NCBI RefSeq assembly: GCF_036013935.1
Contig: NZ_CP107902.1
Location: 6,109,001 to 6,173,000 of the forward strand
Direction: 5' to 3'
DNA from: Streptomyces sp. NBC_00461
Lineage (GTDB): Bacteria; Actinomycetota; Actinomycetes; Streptomycetales; Streptomycetaceae
Length of the DNA stretch: 64,000 nt
Shown: positions 9,499-17,349 of the stretch, in pieces
How positions within the stretch are numbered: the first letter of the stretch is position 1
How the letters are laid out: each line of letters opens with the position of its first letter
Program-made: the position numbers and the translations under genes
The notes under the pieces: model-generated
The model's database searches: none
What the model saw: the letters and a program-made list of their open reading frames with translations, nothing else
Told to the model about the DNA's origin: nothing

Positions 9499-9643
9499 TT
9501 ACAGCAACGGCAGCGGTGGCGAGTGCGTCGAGGTCGCCGACAACCTCCCCGGCACCGTCCCCGTCCGCGACTCCAAGAACCCTTCCGGCCCCGCCCTGGT
9601 GTTCCCCACCCACACCTGGGCCGCCTTCATCCGCTCCCTGTAA
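9446..9643 (+). CDS. DUF397 domain protein
   Basis: A 65-residue protein that is essentially one DUF397 domain: WRKSSYSNGSGGECVEVAD, then VPVRDSKNPSGPALVF and WAAFIRSL. DUF397 proteins are the usual small partners of XRE/DUF5753 regulators in Streptomyces and may modulate their DNA binding. The start lies within the 3' end of the XRE gene. With the XRE gene and the divergent ATP-binding and acidic proteins it makes the standard four-gene cluster. Confidence 0.93.
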   Translation: MNPNSRIDLSSVQWRKSSYSNGSGGECVEVADNLPGTVPVRDSKNPSGPALVFPTHTWAAFIRSL

Positions 9644-9719
9644 CTATTCAGGTACCGCTCCCGTGCGTGCCCCCCGAAACTCATCTGTGTCAGAACCACT
9701 GAGTTGAACGGGGAAGCAC

Positions 9720-10199
9720 ATGCGATCAAGCATCCTGACAAGGACGCTCGTCAGCGCCGTCACCGTCGTCGGAATCGCCGCCGGGAGCCTGGCAGCCGCG
9801 GGTACCGGCTTCGCGGCGTCCGAGCCGGTCGCGAAGCCGGCGGCGGTTTCCGGGGACGTCAGCACGCTCGCGACGAACAACTTCGGCCTGACCGCCGTGC
9901 AGGCGAAGAGGGTCCAGGTCTGGCTGAAGAAGCACCACGGCTACACGGGCTCGCTCGACGGGAAGCTCGGCACCGGCAGCTGGAAGTCGTTCCAGAAGTG
10001 CCTCAAGCAGTACTGGGGTTACCGTGGCGCGATCGACGGGAAGCCCGGCAAGAACACGGTGAAGGCGCTGCAGCACCTGCTGAAGAAGGGCTACGGCTAC
10101 CGCGGCGCGATCGACGGTGCCGCCGGATCGGGCACCAAGTCCGCGTTCAAGAAGTTCGCCGCCGGGGCCCCCTCCGCCAAGCGGACCGGCCTCCACTGA
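9720..10199 (+). CDS. Secreted protein with three peptidoglycan-binding-like repeats
   Basis: 159 residues with a signal peptide (MRSSILTRTLVSAVTVVGIA ... GFAAS, cleavage near 33). The mature part holds three repeats of a ~36-residue PG_binding_1-like unit with cores GYTGSLDGKLGTGSWKSFQ, GYRGAIDGKPGKNTVKALQ and GYRGAIDGAAGSGTKSAFK. No catalytic domain is present, so it may coat or sense cell wall. Start ATG is preceded by GGGGAAGCAC. It follows the DUF397 gene by 76 bp and ends at a strong terminator shared with the convergent kinase operon, whose kinase also carries a PG-binding domain. Confidence 0.85.
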   Translation: MRSSILTRTLVSAVTVVGIAAGSLAAAGTGFAASEPVAKPAAVSGDVSTLATNNFGLTAVQAKRVQVWLKKHHGYTGSLDGKLGTGSWKSFQKCLKQYWGYRGAIDGKPGKNTVKALQHLLKKGYGYRGAIDGAAGSGTKSAFKKFAAGAPSAKRTGLH

Positions 10200-10210
10200 C
10201 CGACCGCAGT

Positions 10211-10256
10211 CGAGTGGCGCGCCCCCGGTTTACAGGGACCGGGGACGCGCCACTCG
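10211..10256. terminator. Bidirectional terminator hairpin
   Basis: A long GC-rich inverted repeat (arms at 10211-10228 and 10239-10256, one mismatch, 10-nt loop) sits exactly between two convergent genes, so it can stop transcription from both sides. There is no U tract, which is common for Streptomyces. Confidence 0.85.
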
Positions 10257-10265
10257 GCAGTTCGG

Positions 10266-11621
10266 TCAGCCCTTCACCCCGTCAGGTCCTTGCCGCAGCG
10301 CCTGCCAGGTCTTCGGGCCCACGATCCCGTCCGCGTCCAGCTCCGCCCGCTTCTGGAAGGCGACGACGGCAGCCTTGGTCAGGGGACCGAAGCCGCCGTC
10401 CACCTCACCGACTTCGGTGATCCCGTGCAGGTGCCTGAGCAGGCACTGGAGCTCTCTGACCTGGCTGCCGCCCTCGCCCTGCTTGACGGTGAAGTCCCAG
10501 GTGCTGCTCCAGCCCGCCGTGTAGCCGCGGCCGTTCTTGGTGTCCTCGTACACCGTGGGCTTCTCACAGGTGGGCGCCGCGGCGGCTGCCGGGGCCTCGT
10601 CGCGCAGGGTGTACGTCACCGTCGTAGCCGTGCCCAGGGCCACCGCCGCGAGCGCCGCGACCAGGACCGGCCGTCGCCACCGCCGCGGCCGCAGGCGGGG
10701 CAGGCGGGCCGAGCGGGCGCTGCCCGCAGCCTGTTCCGCGCGGCGCAGCAGGGCCTCGGTGCCGATCCGGTCGGCGTGCGTAGGGCCCAGGCAGTCCCGC
10801 ACGATCTCCCGCCAGGCGTCCGGGAGTTCGGGCGACAGACGCAGTTCCTCGGTGCCCCGCGCATAGCGCGTCGCCGCGTCGCAGCGGGCTTCCGTGGTGC
10901 CTCCCGGCAGCGGGAACGTCCCCGTCAGCACGACGTGCGCGAGGACGCCGAAGGCCCAGATGTCGGCGGAGGGCCGGATCCGGGCGCCCCGCTCGTCGAT
11001 CTCGGGCCAGAGCAGCTCCGGCGGCGTGTAGTCCGGCGTGGCGAACGCCGGCGCGTAGGCGTGGGTGCCCTGCAGCTCCGCGGCCATGTTGAAGTCGGCG
11101 AGCCGCACCGAAACGTCCTTCAGCAGCAGCACGTTGGCCGGCTTGAGGTCGCCGTGCACCCAGCCGGCGTGGTGCAGCTGGTGCAGGCCCTCGCAGATCT
11201 GGGCGAGCAGGGCAGGCCCCGCCTCCGGCCTCGGCGTGTGCTCCAGTACGGCGTCCAGGGAGCCCTCGGCCCGCTCCAGTACGAGGACGGTGGCGCCGTC
11301 GAGTTCGGGGTGGTCCGGGTCGTCGACCGTGAGCGTGTCGTACATCCGGATCAGGCGCGGTGCGCGCAGTTTCTCCAGCAGCTCCACCTCGCGCTCGGCC
11401 AGTTCGCGCAGATGGCGCAGCTGTCGCGGGGTGCGGGTGCCGGTGGGCAGGAACTTCAGCGCCGCCTCGCGGGGAAGCTCCGGCTCCTCGTCGCCGGTGT
11501 GCCTGGCCGCGTAGACGGTGGAGAACGCGCCGGACGCGAGGGGCGCGCGGACCTCCCAGGCGCCGACTCGGTAGCCCTTCGGCACGGGAACCGCGTACGA
11601 CCTGTGGGGTTGCTCGTTCAC
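10266..11621 (-). CDS. Membrane Ser/Thr kinase (non-RD, DFN variant) with PG-binding domain
   Basis: 451 residues. The kinase domain runs ~17-300: an atypical nucleotide loop (ASGAFSTVY), Lys56 in AALKF, HGDLKPAN (156-163) with Gly replacing the HRD Arg, and Asp176-Phe-Asn replacing DFG. Catalytic Lys, Asp and Asn are kept, so activity is possible. A basic patch and one membrane helix (~320-340) lead to an external Cys-bearing region ending in a PG_binding_1 fold (VDGGFGPLTKAAVVAFQ). The GTG start overlaps the stop of the FHA gene by 4 bp; the open frame upstream is only the FHA gene's shadow. Together they form a two-gene module duplicated at 13.2-15.5 kb. Confidence 0.9.
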   Translation of the reverse strand: MNEQPHRSYAVPVPKGYRVGAWEVRAPLASGAFSTVYAARHTGDEEPELPREAALKFLPTGTRTPRQLRHLRELAEREVELLEKLRAPRLIRMYDTLTVDDPDHPELDGATVLVLERAEGSLDAVLEHTPRPEAGPALLAQICEGLHQLHHAGWVHGDLKPANVLLLKDVSVRLADFNMAAELQGTHAYAPAFATPDYTPPELLWPEIDERGARIRPSADIWAFGVLAHVVLTGTFPLPGGTTEARCDAATRYARGTEELRLSPELPDAWREIVRDCLGPTHADRIGTEALLRRAEQAAGSARSARLPRLRPRRWRRPVLVAALAAVALGTATTVTYTLRDEAPAAAAAPTCEKPTVYEDTKNGRGYTAGWSSTWDFTVKQGEGGSQVRELQCLLRHLHGITEVGEVDGGFGPLTKAAVVAFQKRAELDADGIVGPKTWQALRQGPDGVKG

Positions 11622-12370
11622 CGGGCCACCTCGCTCGTTGGCGGAAGCGGGGCCGGGGCGAGCACCGCGAGGTCGTCCTCGCGGATGAGGTCGAAGCGGA
11701 GCGCCAGAGACACCAGCGACTCCTTCTTGCCGTTGACGCGCAGGCCCGGTTCCGCCGTGTCCGGGCCGGGCCTCAGCCGCAGCTTGACGGCCAGGTAGTC
11801 GATGTTCCAGTACACGGCGGAGCGGCTGACCGTGGGCCAGACGGACCGCAGGCGGTCCACCAGTTGCTCCACGGCGGGCAGCGGAGCGTGCGGCTCGCCG
11901 CGCAGCCGGGGTTCGCACAGGGCGGCCAGGACCGCGAAGTAGCGCTTGGTGCGGTCCAGGGCGAACGCCGGCGTGGTGAGGGCCCCGGAGAGCCCGTGGC
12001 GCTCGACGCTGCGGAAGGCGTGGCGTGGCGCCCAGACGTCGAAGGCGAGCAGATCGCCCGCGGCGGGCAGCACCACCCGCGAGAACTCGAACGGCACGGG
12101 CGCGTCCAGGCGGCCCGGCGCGATCTTGATGTGTTCGCCCGCGCCCTCCGGGTTCTCCACGACGTAGGTCTGGTCCTCGCTGAGATTGCTCAGCAGCCAG
12201 AAGTTCCGGTGGGCCGTGATCGACCCGGCGACCCGGGGAACCCCCTGGTGGTCGATGGTGAGACTGCCGTCCGTCCCGGCCCTGCCGAACGTCAGCTGTT
12301 CGCCCGCGGCGATCCTGAGCTGCCCGTCCGAGCTGCCGCACATCGGTGGTACGACGATGACGCTGTACAT
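11618..12370 (-). CDS. FHA-domain protein paired with a kinase (copy 1)
   Basis: 250 residues starting at the ATG of MYSVIVVPP, which aligns with its paralogue at 15.5 kb and has a GGAGGAGG site. Residues ~20-85 resemble a forkhead-associated domain (GEQLTFGRAG ... WLLSNLSEDQTYVVENP), a phosphothreonine-binding fold. A second helical domain (~135-245) contains DRTKRYFAVLAALCEPRLRG and NGKKESLVSLALRFDL and looks winged-helix-like. Here the FHA 'SR' pair reads VPRVAG rather than VSRRAG. It is co-translated with the downstream kinase, so it is a likely first substrate or adaptor (inference). No membrane segment. Confidence 0.8.
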   Translation of the reverse strand: MYSVIVVPPMCGSSDGQLRIAAGEQLTFGRAGTDGSLTIDHQGVPRVAGSITAHRNFWLLSNLSEDQTYVVENPEGAGEHIKIAPGRLDAPVPFEFSRVVLPAAGDLLAFDVWAPRHAFRSVERHGLSGALTTPAFALDRTKRYFAVLAALCEPRLRGEPHAPLPAVEQLVDRLRSVWPTVSRSAVYWNIDYLAVKLRLRPGPDTAEPGLRVNGKKESLVSLALRFDLIREDDLAVLAPAPLPPTSEVAR

Positions 12371-12578
12371 GGAGTCGTCCCCCTCCTCCTGCAACGCCAG
12401 GGGGCGCAGCAGCCCCCCGCCCGATGAGGGGCAGGGTAAGGGACGCTTCTGAACGACGGCGAAGCTTTGTTCGCGTCACGGCGAGTCGGTGAAGGTTGCG
12501 GGGAGAGCGTGAGGAGGAACGCAGGGAAACGGCCTCCGGCCGTAGTACGTCCCTTGGTACATCCCTTCGTGCGCGAGC

Positions 12579-12615
12579 GCGGTCTCCGGCCCTCCCCCGA
12601 GGGAGCCGGAGACCG
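12579..12615 (-). terminator. Terminator hairpin after the I36-like gene
   Basis: Perfect 12-bp inverted repeat GCGGTCTCCGGC / GCCGGAGACCGC with a 13-nt loop, starting 18 bp past the stop of the secreted-protein gene on the minus strand. It insulates that gene from the FHA/kinase operon below. Confidence 0.8.
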
Positions 12616-12632
12616 CCGCTACGGGGCGCCCG

Positions 12633-13106
12633 TCAGCAGGGACGCAGGGAGTAGATCGGGTCCCAGGTGGCCCTGCCGGCCTCGTACGCCGTGGACGTCC
12701 AGCGGACGCTGCCGTCCTGGTTGTAGAACTTGGCGACCGTGCCGGGCGTCTGGTTGTTGGTGAACGGGCCGTCGCCGGTCCAGTTGGTGACGTTCCACGT
12801 CTGGCACTTGTAGAAGTCGAACTTGGTGCCCTTGACGATCATGCACAGGTGCCCGTAGCCACAGTCCAGGTCCTGCGCGCCGAGCTTGTTCTTCGGGGCG
12901 CGGGTGACGTTCAGGCCGTCGTACCTGACCTCGTTCGCGGAGACCTTCAGGGCCTTCGGGTGGCCGGCGAGCACCTGGTCGGCGGTCTGCTGGATGCCCG
13001 TCACCCGGGTGCCGTCCGGCGAGTCGGCCGCGGTGGCCGCGACCGTCGAGCCGGCGAGCAGCGCGGTGGCCGCGACGAGAAGCGCGGCCGGTTTGATGAT
13101 GTTCAC
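12633..13106 (-). CDS. Secreted peptidase-inhibitor I36 / beta-gamma-crystallin-like protein
   Basis: 157 residues. The start is the GTG immediately after GGGGGAACAACA; an ATG 10 codons upstream is possible. A signal peptide is evident (IIKPAALLVAATALLAGS ... AATAADS). The mature half has a Cys-rich pattern CGYGHLCMIVKG, KCQTW, then GTVAKFYNQDGSVRWTSTAYEAG, ending RPC. This resembles the SMPI/I36 family, small beta-gamma-crystallin-fold proteins of which one Streptomyces member inhibits metalloproteases. Family assignment is moderate and inhibitory activity untested. It lies between the two FHA/kinase modules on the same strand. Confidence 0.65.
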   Translation of the reverse strand: MNIIKPAALLVAATALLAGSTVAATAADSPDGTRVTGIQQTADQVLAGHPKALKVSANEVRYDGLNVTRAPKNKLGAQDLDCGYGHLCMIVKGTKFDFYKCQTWNVTNWTGDGPFTNNQTPGTVAKFYNQDGSVRWTSTAYEAGRATWDPIYSLRPC

Positions 13107-13183
13107 TGTTGTTCCCCCATGAACGTCGTCGGTCATGCCGCCGAAGCGGTGTGCACACACCGTCCCAACACCGGCCGATGCGA

Positions 13184-13206
13184 GGTACCTCGGACGTCTC
13201 AGGGTC
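13184..13206 (-). promoter_or_regulatory. 23-bp element (copy 2) upstream of the I36-like gene
   Basis: On the minus strand it reads GACCCTGAGACGTC then CGAGGTACC, matching copy 1 at 7895-7917 in 21 of 23 bases. It lies 78 bp upstream of the secreted-protein start and touches the stop codon of the kinase gene. Its 3' part extends to the palindrome CGAGGTACCTCG. Confidence 0.45.
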
Positions 13207-14758
13207 ACTTCTTGCCGGGAGGCGCGTACTCCTTGAGGTAGTGAGCGACGCGGGCGGAGTAGGCGCGGTACTTCGGGGGAACACCGCCCGCGGCGTTCAC
13301 CTTCTTGTACGAGGTCCGGTAGGCGGCGGCGAGCAGTACGCGGCGGTCGCCCGGCAGGGAGGTGTTCAGAAGGGGTTCCATGTAGCACAGGTAGCGGCCC
13401 ATGGCCGGGATGGACACCGAGGGCGACAGGGGCGGCGTAGGGGTGGCCGAGGCGGGCACGCCGTCCGGGCGGATCCACCAGCGCAGCACACCGGGGGTCC
13501 AGCGGGCGATGCCGTATTCGCCGCCGTCCACGGACGGGTCGGCGAGGTTCGGGTCGAAGTCGCTCTCCACCTTCAGCATTGCCGCGATGAGCGCCGGGGA
13601 GACCTCCCGCTGGAGGCAGTCGTGGGCCGAGTCGACGATGAGATGGCGGTAGCGCACCGGGACGCCCTTGTCCGTACGGAGTTCGGAGGCGCCGTAGGCG
13701 GCGGCCCCCGTGACCGCCTTGCCGTCGTCCGGCCCCGAGTCGGCCCAGTTGCTGATGCCGTAGCCGAGTGCCGCCACGGCCACCGTCGCCACCGCCGATG
13801 CCAGCGCCACCGCGGACCGGCGCCGGCGGGACAGCAGCACCCTGGGCAGCCGGGGCGAGCGTCCCGTACCGGCCGCCTCCTCGACCCGGCGCAGCAGCGC
13901 GTCGGTGCCGACGCGGTCCGCGTGCGTCCGGGACAGGCAGTCCCGCACGATCTCCCGCCAGGCGTCCGGGAGTTCGGGGGACAGGCGCAGCTCGTCGGTG
14001 CCGCGCGCGTAGGCGGCGGCCGCGTCGCGGCGTGCGGTAGGGGTGCCGCCGGGCAGCGGGAAGGAGTCGGTGAGGACGAGGTGGGCGAGGACACCGAACG
14101 CCCAGACGTCGGCGGACGGCCGGATCTGGCGGCCGCGTGCGCCGATCTCCGACCACAGCAGCTCGGGCGGCGTGTAGTCGGGGGTGGAGAACGCGGGCGT
14201 GTACGCGTGGGTGCCCTCCAGCTCCGCGGCCATGTTGAAGTCCGCCAGCCGTGCCGAACCGTCCTTCATCAGCAGCACGTTGGCCGGTTTCAGGTCGCCG
14301 TGCACCCAGCCGGCGCGGTGCAGCTGGGCCAGCCCCTCGCAGATCTGCGCGAGCAGCGCGGGCCCCGCGGCCGGCCGGGGCGTGGCCGAGAGCTGGGCGG
14401 ACAGGGAGCGTTCCGCCTTCTCCAGTACGAGGACGGTGGCGCCGTCGAGGGCGGGGCGCGACGGGTCGTCGACGGTGAGGGTCTCGTACATCCGGATGAG
14501 GCGCGGGCGTCTGAGCCTGCGGTGCAACGCGATCTCGCGCTCGACGAGTTCGCGCAGATGCGTCAACTGGCGTGGGGTGCCCGTGCCGGTGGGCAGGAAC
14601 TTCAGGGCGGCCGTGCGGGGCAACTCCTCGCCGGCCGCGTCGGCCGTACGCCGCCCCTCGTACACACTCCCGAAGGCGCCCGTCGCGATCGGCTCCCGTA
14701 CCTCCCAGACGCCGACCCGGTACCCCTTGGGCACCGGCACGGCGTACGGCTCGGTCAC
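13205..14758 (-). CDS. Membrane Ser/Thr kinase fused to an extracytoplasmic lytic-transglycosylase-like domain
   Basis: 517 residues. The kinase domain (~12-295) closely matches the kinase at 10.3 kb: loop ATGAFGSVY, Lys53, HGDLKPAN (153-160), Asp173-Phe-Asn. A basic patch RRRR and one helix (~315-335) cross the membrane. The external part (~370-510) has the three landmarks of the SLT lysozyme-like fold: an ALIAAMLKVESDFDPN segment with candidate catalytic Glu398, EYGIARWTP in place of the usual GLMQ.xP, and LLAAAYRTSYKKV in place of the AYNAG motif. So a cytosolic kinase is joined to a putative wall-cleaving or wall-binding module. The GTG start overlaps the FHA stop by 4 bp. Confidence 0.88.
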   Translation of the reverse strand: MTEPYAVPVPKGYRVGVWEVREPIATGAFGSVYEGRRTADAAGEELPRTAALKFLPTGTGTPRQLTHLRELVEREIALHRRLRRPRLIRMYETLTVDDPSRPALDGATVLVLEKAERSLSAQLSATPRPAAGPALLAQICEGLAQLHRAGWVHGDLKPANVLLMKDGSARLADFNMAAELEGTHAYTPAFSTPDYTPPELLWSEIGARGRQIRPSADVWAFGVLAHLVLTDSFPLPGGTPTARRDAAAAYARGTDELRLSPELPDAWREIVRDCLSRTHADRVGTDALLRRVEEAAGTGRSPRLPRVLLSRRRRSAVALASAVATVAVAALGYGISNWADSGPDDGKAVTGAAAYGASELRTDKGVPVRYRHLIVDSAHDCLQREVSPALIAAMLKVESDFDPNLADPSVDGGEYGIARWTPGVLRWWIRPDGVPASATPTPPLSPSVSIPAMGRYLCYMEPLLNTSLPGDRRVLLAAAYRTSYKKVNAAGGVPPKYRAYSARVAHYLKEYAPPGKK

Positions 14759-15504
14759 CGGCCCACCCGGCCGGAGGGCGCGGCGGCCAGGACGACCAGG
14801 TCGTCCTCCCGGACGAGGTCGAAGCGGAGCGCGAGCGAGACCAGCGACTCCTTCTTGCCGTTGAGGCGCGGGCCCGTGTCGGCTTCGTCCGGACCGGGCT
14901 TCAGGCGCAGCTTCACCGCGAGGTAGTCGATGTTCCACTGCACCGAAGTGCGGGACGCGGTCGGCCAGTTCGGGCGCAGCCGGTCCACGACCTGGTCCAC
15001 CGTGGGCAGCGCGGCGTGCGGTTCGCCCCTCAGACGGGGTTCGCACAGGGCGGCGAGGACCGCGAAGTAGCGCTTGGTGCGGTCGACGGCGAAGGCGGGG
15101 GCGGTGGTCGCGCCGTCGAGTCCGCCGTGGGAGTGGAGGTAGTCGTGGCGCGGCGCCCACACCTCGATCGGCAGCAGGTCGCCCGCGGCGGGCAGCACGA
15201 TCCGCGAGAACTCGAAGGGGACCGGTGCGTCGAGACGGCCCGGCCCGACCTTGATGTGCTCGCCCGCGCCCTCCGGGTTCTCCACGACGTACGTCTGCGC
15301 GCGGCTGAGGTTGCTCAGTATCCAGAAGGCGCCCTGCGCGGTGATCTCGCCGGCCCGGCGGGACACCCCGTCGTGCGGGATCGTCACGTCGACGTCGACC
15401 GCCGAACGCCCGAAGGTCAGCCGCTCGCCGGGTGCGAGCCGGAACTGGTTGCGGTTTCGCTCGTCCTCCGTGGTCGGCGGAGGTACCACGATGATGCTGT
15501 ACAA
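14755..15504 (-). CDS. FHA-domain protein paired with a kinase (copy 2)
   Basis: 249 residues, clearly paralogous to the 11.6-12.4 kb protein (same MYS-IVVPP start, same TYVVENPEGAGEHIK and DRTKRYFAVLAALCEPRLRG). The FHA-like N-terminal domain keeps the GR (GERLTFGRS) and SR (GVSRRAG) positions that contact phosphothreonine in FHA proteins. The C-terminal ~110 residues are the same uncharacterised helical domain. It is translationally coupled (GTGA) to the kinase with the transglycosylase-like domain, implying a complex or a kinase-substrate pair. Start ATG agrees with the paralogue. Confidence 0.82.
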   Translation of the reverse strand: MYSIIVVPPPTTEDERNRNQFRLAPGERLTFGRSAVDVDVTIPHDGVSRRAGEITAQGAFWILSNLSRAQTYVVENPEGAGEHIKVGPGRLDAPVPFEFSRIVLPAAGDLLPIEVWAPRHDYLHSHGGLDGATTAPAFAVDRTKRYFAVLAALCEPRLRGEPHAALPTVDQVVDRLRPNWPTASRTSVQWNIDYLAVKLRLKPGPDEADTGPRLNGKKESLVSLALRFDLVREDDLVVLAAAPSGRVGR

Positions 15505-15554
15505 GGTGCGTCTCCCGTGCCTGCCGGCTACCCACGTCAGAGTAGGGCGACGCC

Positions 15555-15595
15555 CGAGGGCCGTGTCCCCCTCGTACGGTGAGACACGGCCCTCG
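15555..15595 (-). terminator. Terminator hairpin downstream of the four-TM protein gene
   Basis: Perfect 13-bp inverted repeat (CGAGGGCCGTGTC / GACACGGCCCTCG, 15-nt loop), about 50 bp past the stop of the membrane-protein gene on the minus strand and before the FHA/kinase operon. Confidence 0.8.
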
Positions 15596-15646
15596 ACGGT
15601 TTATTGGCGCAAACTTGTCAGTGGCGCGTGCGCCGGCTCAGGAGCC

Positions 15647-16210
15647 TCAGTAGCGCGGCCGGTTGAACCAGGCGTTGCCGTTCGCGTTGCCGACGAACAC
15701 GGCGACCAGAATGGCGAGCACCGTGTGGACGAGGCCCACGATGATGAACGGGTAGATGCCGAGGACCGCGGTGATGATGCCGAAGACCAGGATCGTGATC
15801 CGGACGCCGTTGCCGCCGCTGTTGAACTTCAGCGCGAGCACGATCGCGAAGACGGCCCAGGCCAGCGCGAACACCGTGAAGCCCCACAGTGCGCCGGTCG
15901 AGTAGTTCTTGAGCGCTTCGAAGGCGGCGTCGTTGTCGAGCTTGCCGTTCTTCGCGGCCTGGATGGTCGCGGCGCTGAAGGCGAAGAGGGCGACACCCAG
16001 GAGCTGCAGGCCGACGATGACCCACAGCATCACGCGGGCAGCGCTCACCGAGCTGGGCATCGTCGTCATCACGGGGCCGCCGTAGGGGCCCGCCGGGGGA
16101 GCCGCGGGGTAGCCGTAGCCGGCCTGCGGCTGCTGCTGCTGCGGGTAGCCGTAGCCAGGCTGCTGGCCCTGCGGGGGGCCGTAGGGGTTGTTCGGGTCGC
16201 CGAAACTCAT
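15647..16210 (-). CDS. Small four-TM membrane protein with Pro/Gln/Tyr-rich N-terminus
   Basis: 187 residues. The first ~47 are low-complexity and repeat GYGYP, QQPGYGYPQQQQPQ and PPAGPYGGP, a disordered tail common in actinobacterial membrane proteins. Four hydrophobic helices follow (about 58-80, 105-130, 137-155, 158-180). Such proteins resemble the DUF4064/interferon-induced transmembrane-like group, but the family is not certain and no catalytic motif is seen. ATG start with a GGAGGAACACCCGCC leader. It is monocistronic, diverging from folD. Confidence 0.7.
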   Translation of the reverse strand: MSFGDPNNPYGPPQGQQPGYGYPQQQQPQAGYGYPAAPPAGPYGGPVMTTMPSSVSAARVMLWVIVGLQLLGVALFAFSAATIQAAKNGKLDNDAAFEALKNYSTGALWGFTVFALAWAVFAIVLALKFNSGGNGVRITILVFGIITAVLGIYPFIIVGLVHTVLAILVAVFVGNANGNAWFNRPRY

Positions 16211-16448
16211 GGCGGGTGTTCCTCCGTTGCTCCAAGTGCGGGGACGACGCGCGGCGCCGTACGGAGGAAGGTTCTGTTGAGGCGGTCGTCCCCCCGATGA
16301 GCTGGCCGCGGCACTATCACGCCATCGTTCTTTACGGCTGACTTACTTGTCCAGCCGCAAGTCATATGTGTTGTGCAAGAGCAACCTGGCTGATCTTGGG
16401 CAGGGCCCCATGGCCTGATAGGCGCGAGGCGTGACGTGCCGCCTTCAG

Positions 16449-16472
16449 GCCCCCGGATTGGAACCGGGGGGC
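16449..16472 (+). other. Stem-loop in the folD leader
   Basis: GCCCCCGG and CCGGGGGGC pair around the 7-nt loop ATTGGAA, ending 22 bp before the folD start. It could be a leader hairpin affecting translation or a stray terminator. It does not match the ZTP motif found before glyA. Confidence 0.35.
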
Positions 16473-16494
16473 GGTCATCCGCGAGGATGGGGCC

Positions 16495-17349
16495 ATGACC
16501 GCCCAGATTCTCGATGGCAAGGCCACCGCAGCCGCGATCAAGTCCGATCTGACCGCCCGCGTGGCGGCGCTGAAGGAGAAGGGCGTCACGCCCGGCCTCG
16601 GCACGATCCTCGTCGGGAGCGACCCCGGCAGCCAGAAGTACGTCGCCGGCAAGCACCGCGACTGCGCCCAGGTCGGCATCGCCTCCATCCAGCGTGAACT
16701 GCCGGAGACAGCGACGCAGGAGGAGATCGAGGCCGTCGTACGGGAGCTGAACGAGGACCCGGCGTGCACCGGTTACATCGTCCAGCTGCCGCTGCCCAAG
16801 GGCATCGACGAGAACCGGATCCTGGAGCTCATGGACCCGGACAAGGACGCCGACGGCCTGCACCCGATGAACCTCGGCCGCCTCGTCCTGAACGAGCCGG
16901 CCCCGCTGCCCTGCACCCCCAACGGCGTCCTCACCCTCCTTCGCCGCTACGGCGTCGAGATCAAGGGCGCCGAGGTCGTGGTCGTCGGCCGCGGTGTCAC
17001 CATCGGCCGCCCGATGCCCCTGCTGCTCACCCGCCGCAGCGAGAACGCGACCGTGACCCAGTGCCACACCGGCACGCGCGACCTGTCGTCCCACCTCAAG
17101 CGCGCGGACATCATCGTCGCCGCCGCGGGTTCGGCCCACCTGATCCGTCCCGAGGACGTGAAGCCGGGCGCCGCCGTCCTCGACGTCGGTGTGTCGCGCA
17201 GCGCCGAGGGCAAGATCGTGGGCGACGTCCACCCGGGCGTCGCCGAGGTGGCCGGCTGGATCTCGCCGAACCCGGGCGGTGTCGGCCCGATGACCCGTGC
17301 GCAGCTGCTCGTCAACGTGGTCGAGGCGGCGGAGCGCAGTGCCGGCTGA
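16495..17349 (+). CDS. folD: Methylenetetrahydrofolate dehydrogenase / cyclohydrolase
   Basis: FolD interconverts 5,10-methylene-THF, 5,10-methenyl-THF and 10-formyl-THF using NADP. It feeds 10-formyl-THF to purN and purH and uses methylene-THF made by glyA, both in this window. The 284-residue length is standard. Signature residues are present: the catalytic YxxxK (Tyr49-Lys53 in KYVAGK), the GYIVQLPLP folate-site motif, GRGVTIGRP in the nucleotide site and [10 protein letters not shown] near the C-terminus. The downstream DUF3017 gene overlaps its end by 11 bp, suggesting co-expression. Confidence 0.98.
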   Translation: MTAQILDGKATAAAIKSDLTARVAALKEKGVTPGLGTILVGSDPGSQKYVAGKHRDCAQVGIASIQRELPETATQEEIEAVVRELNEDPACTGYIVQLPLPKGIDENRILELMDPDKDADGLHPMNLGRLVLNEPAPLPCTPNGVLTLLRRYGVEIKGAEVVVVGRGVTIGRPMPLLLTRRSENATVTQCHTGTRDLSSHLKRADIIVAAAGSAHLIRPEDVKPGAAVLDVGVSRSAEGKIVGDVHPGVAEVAGWISPNPGGVGPMTRAQLLVNVVEAAERSAG

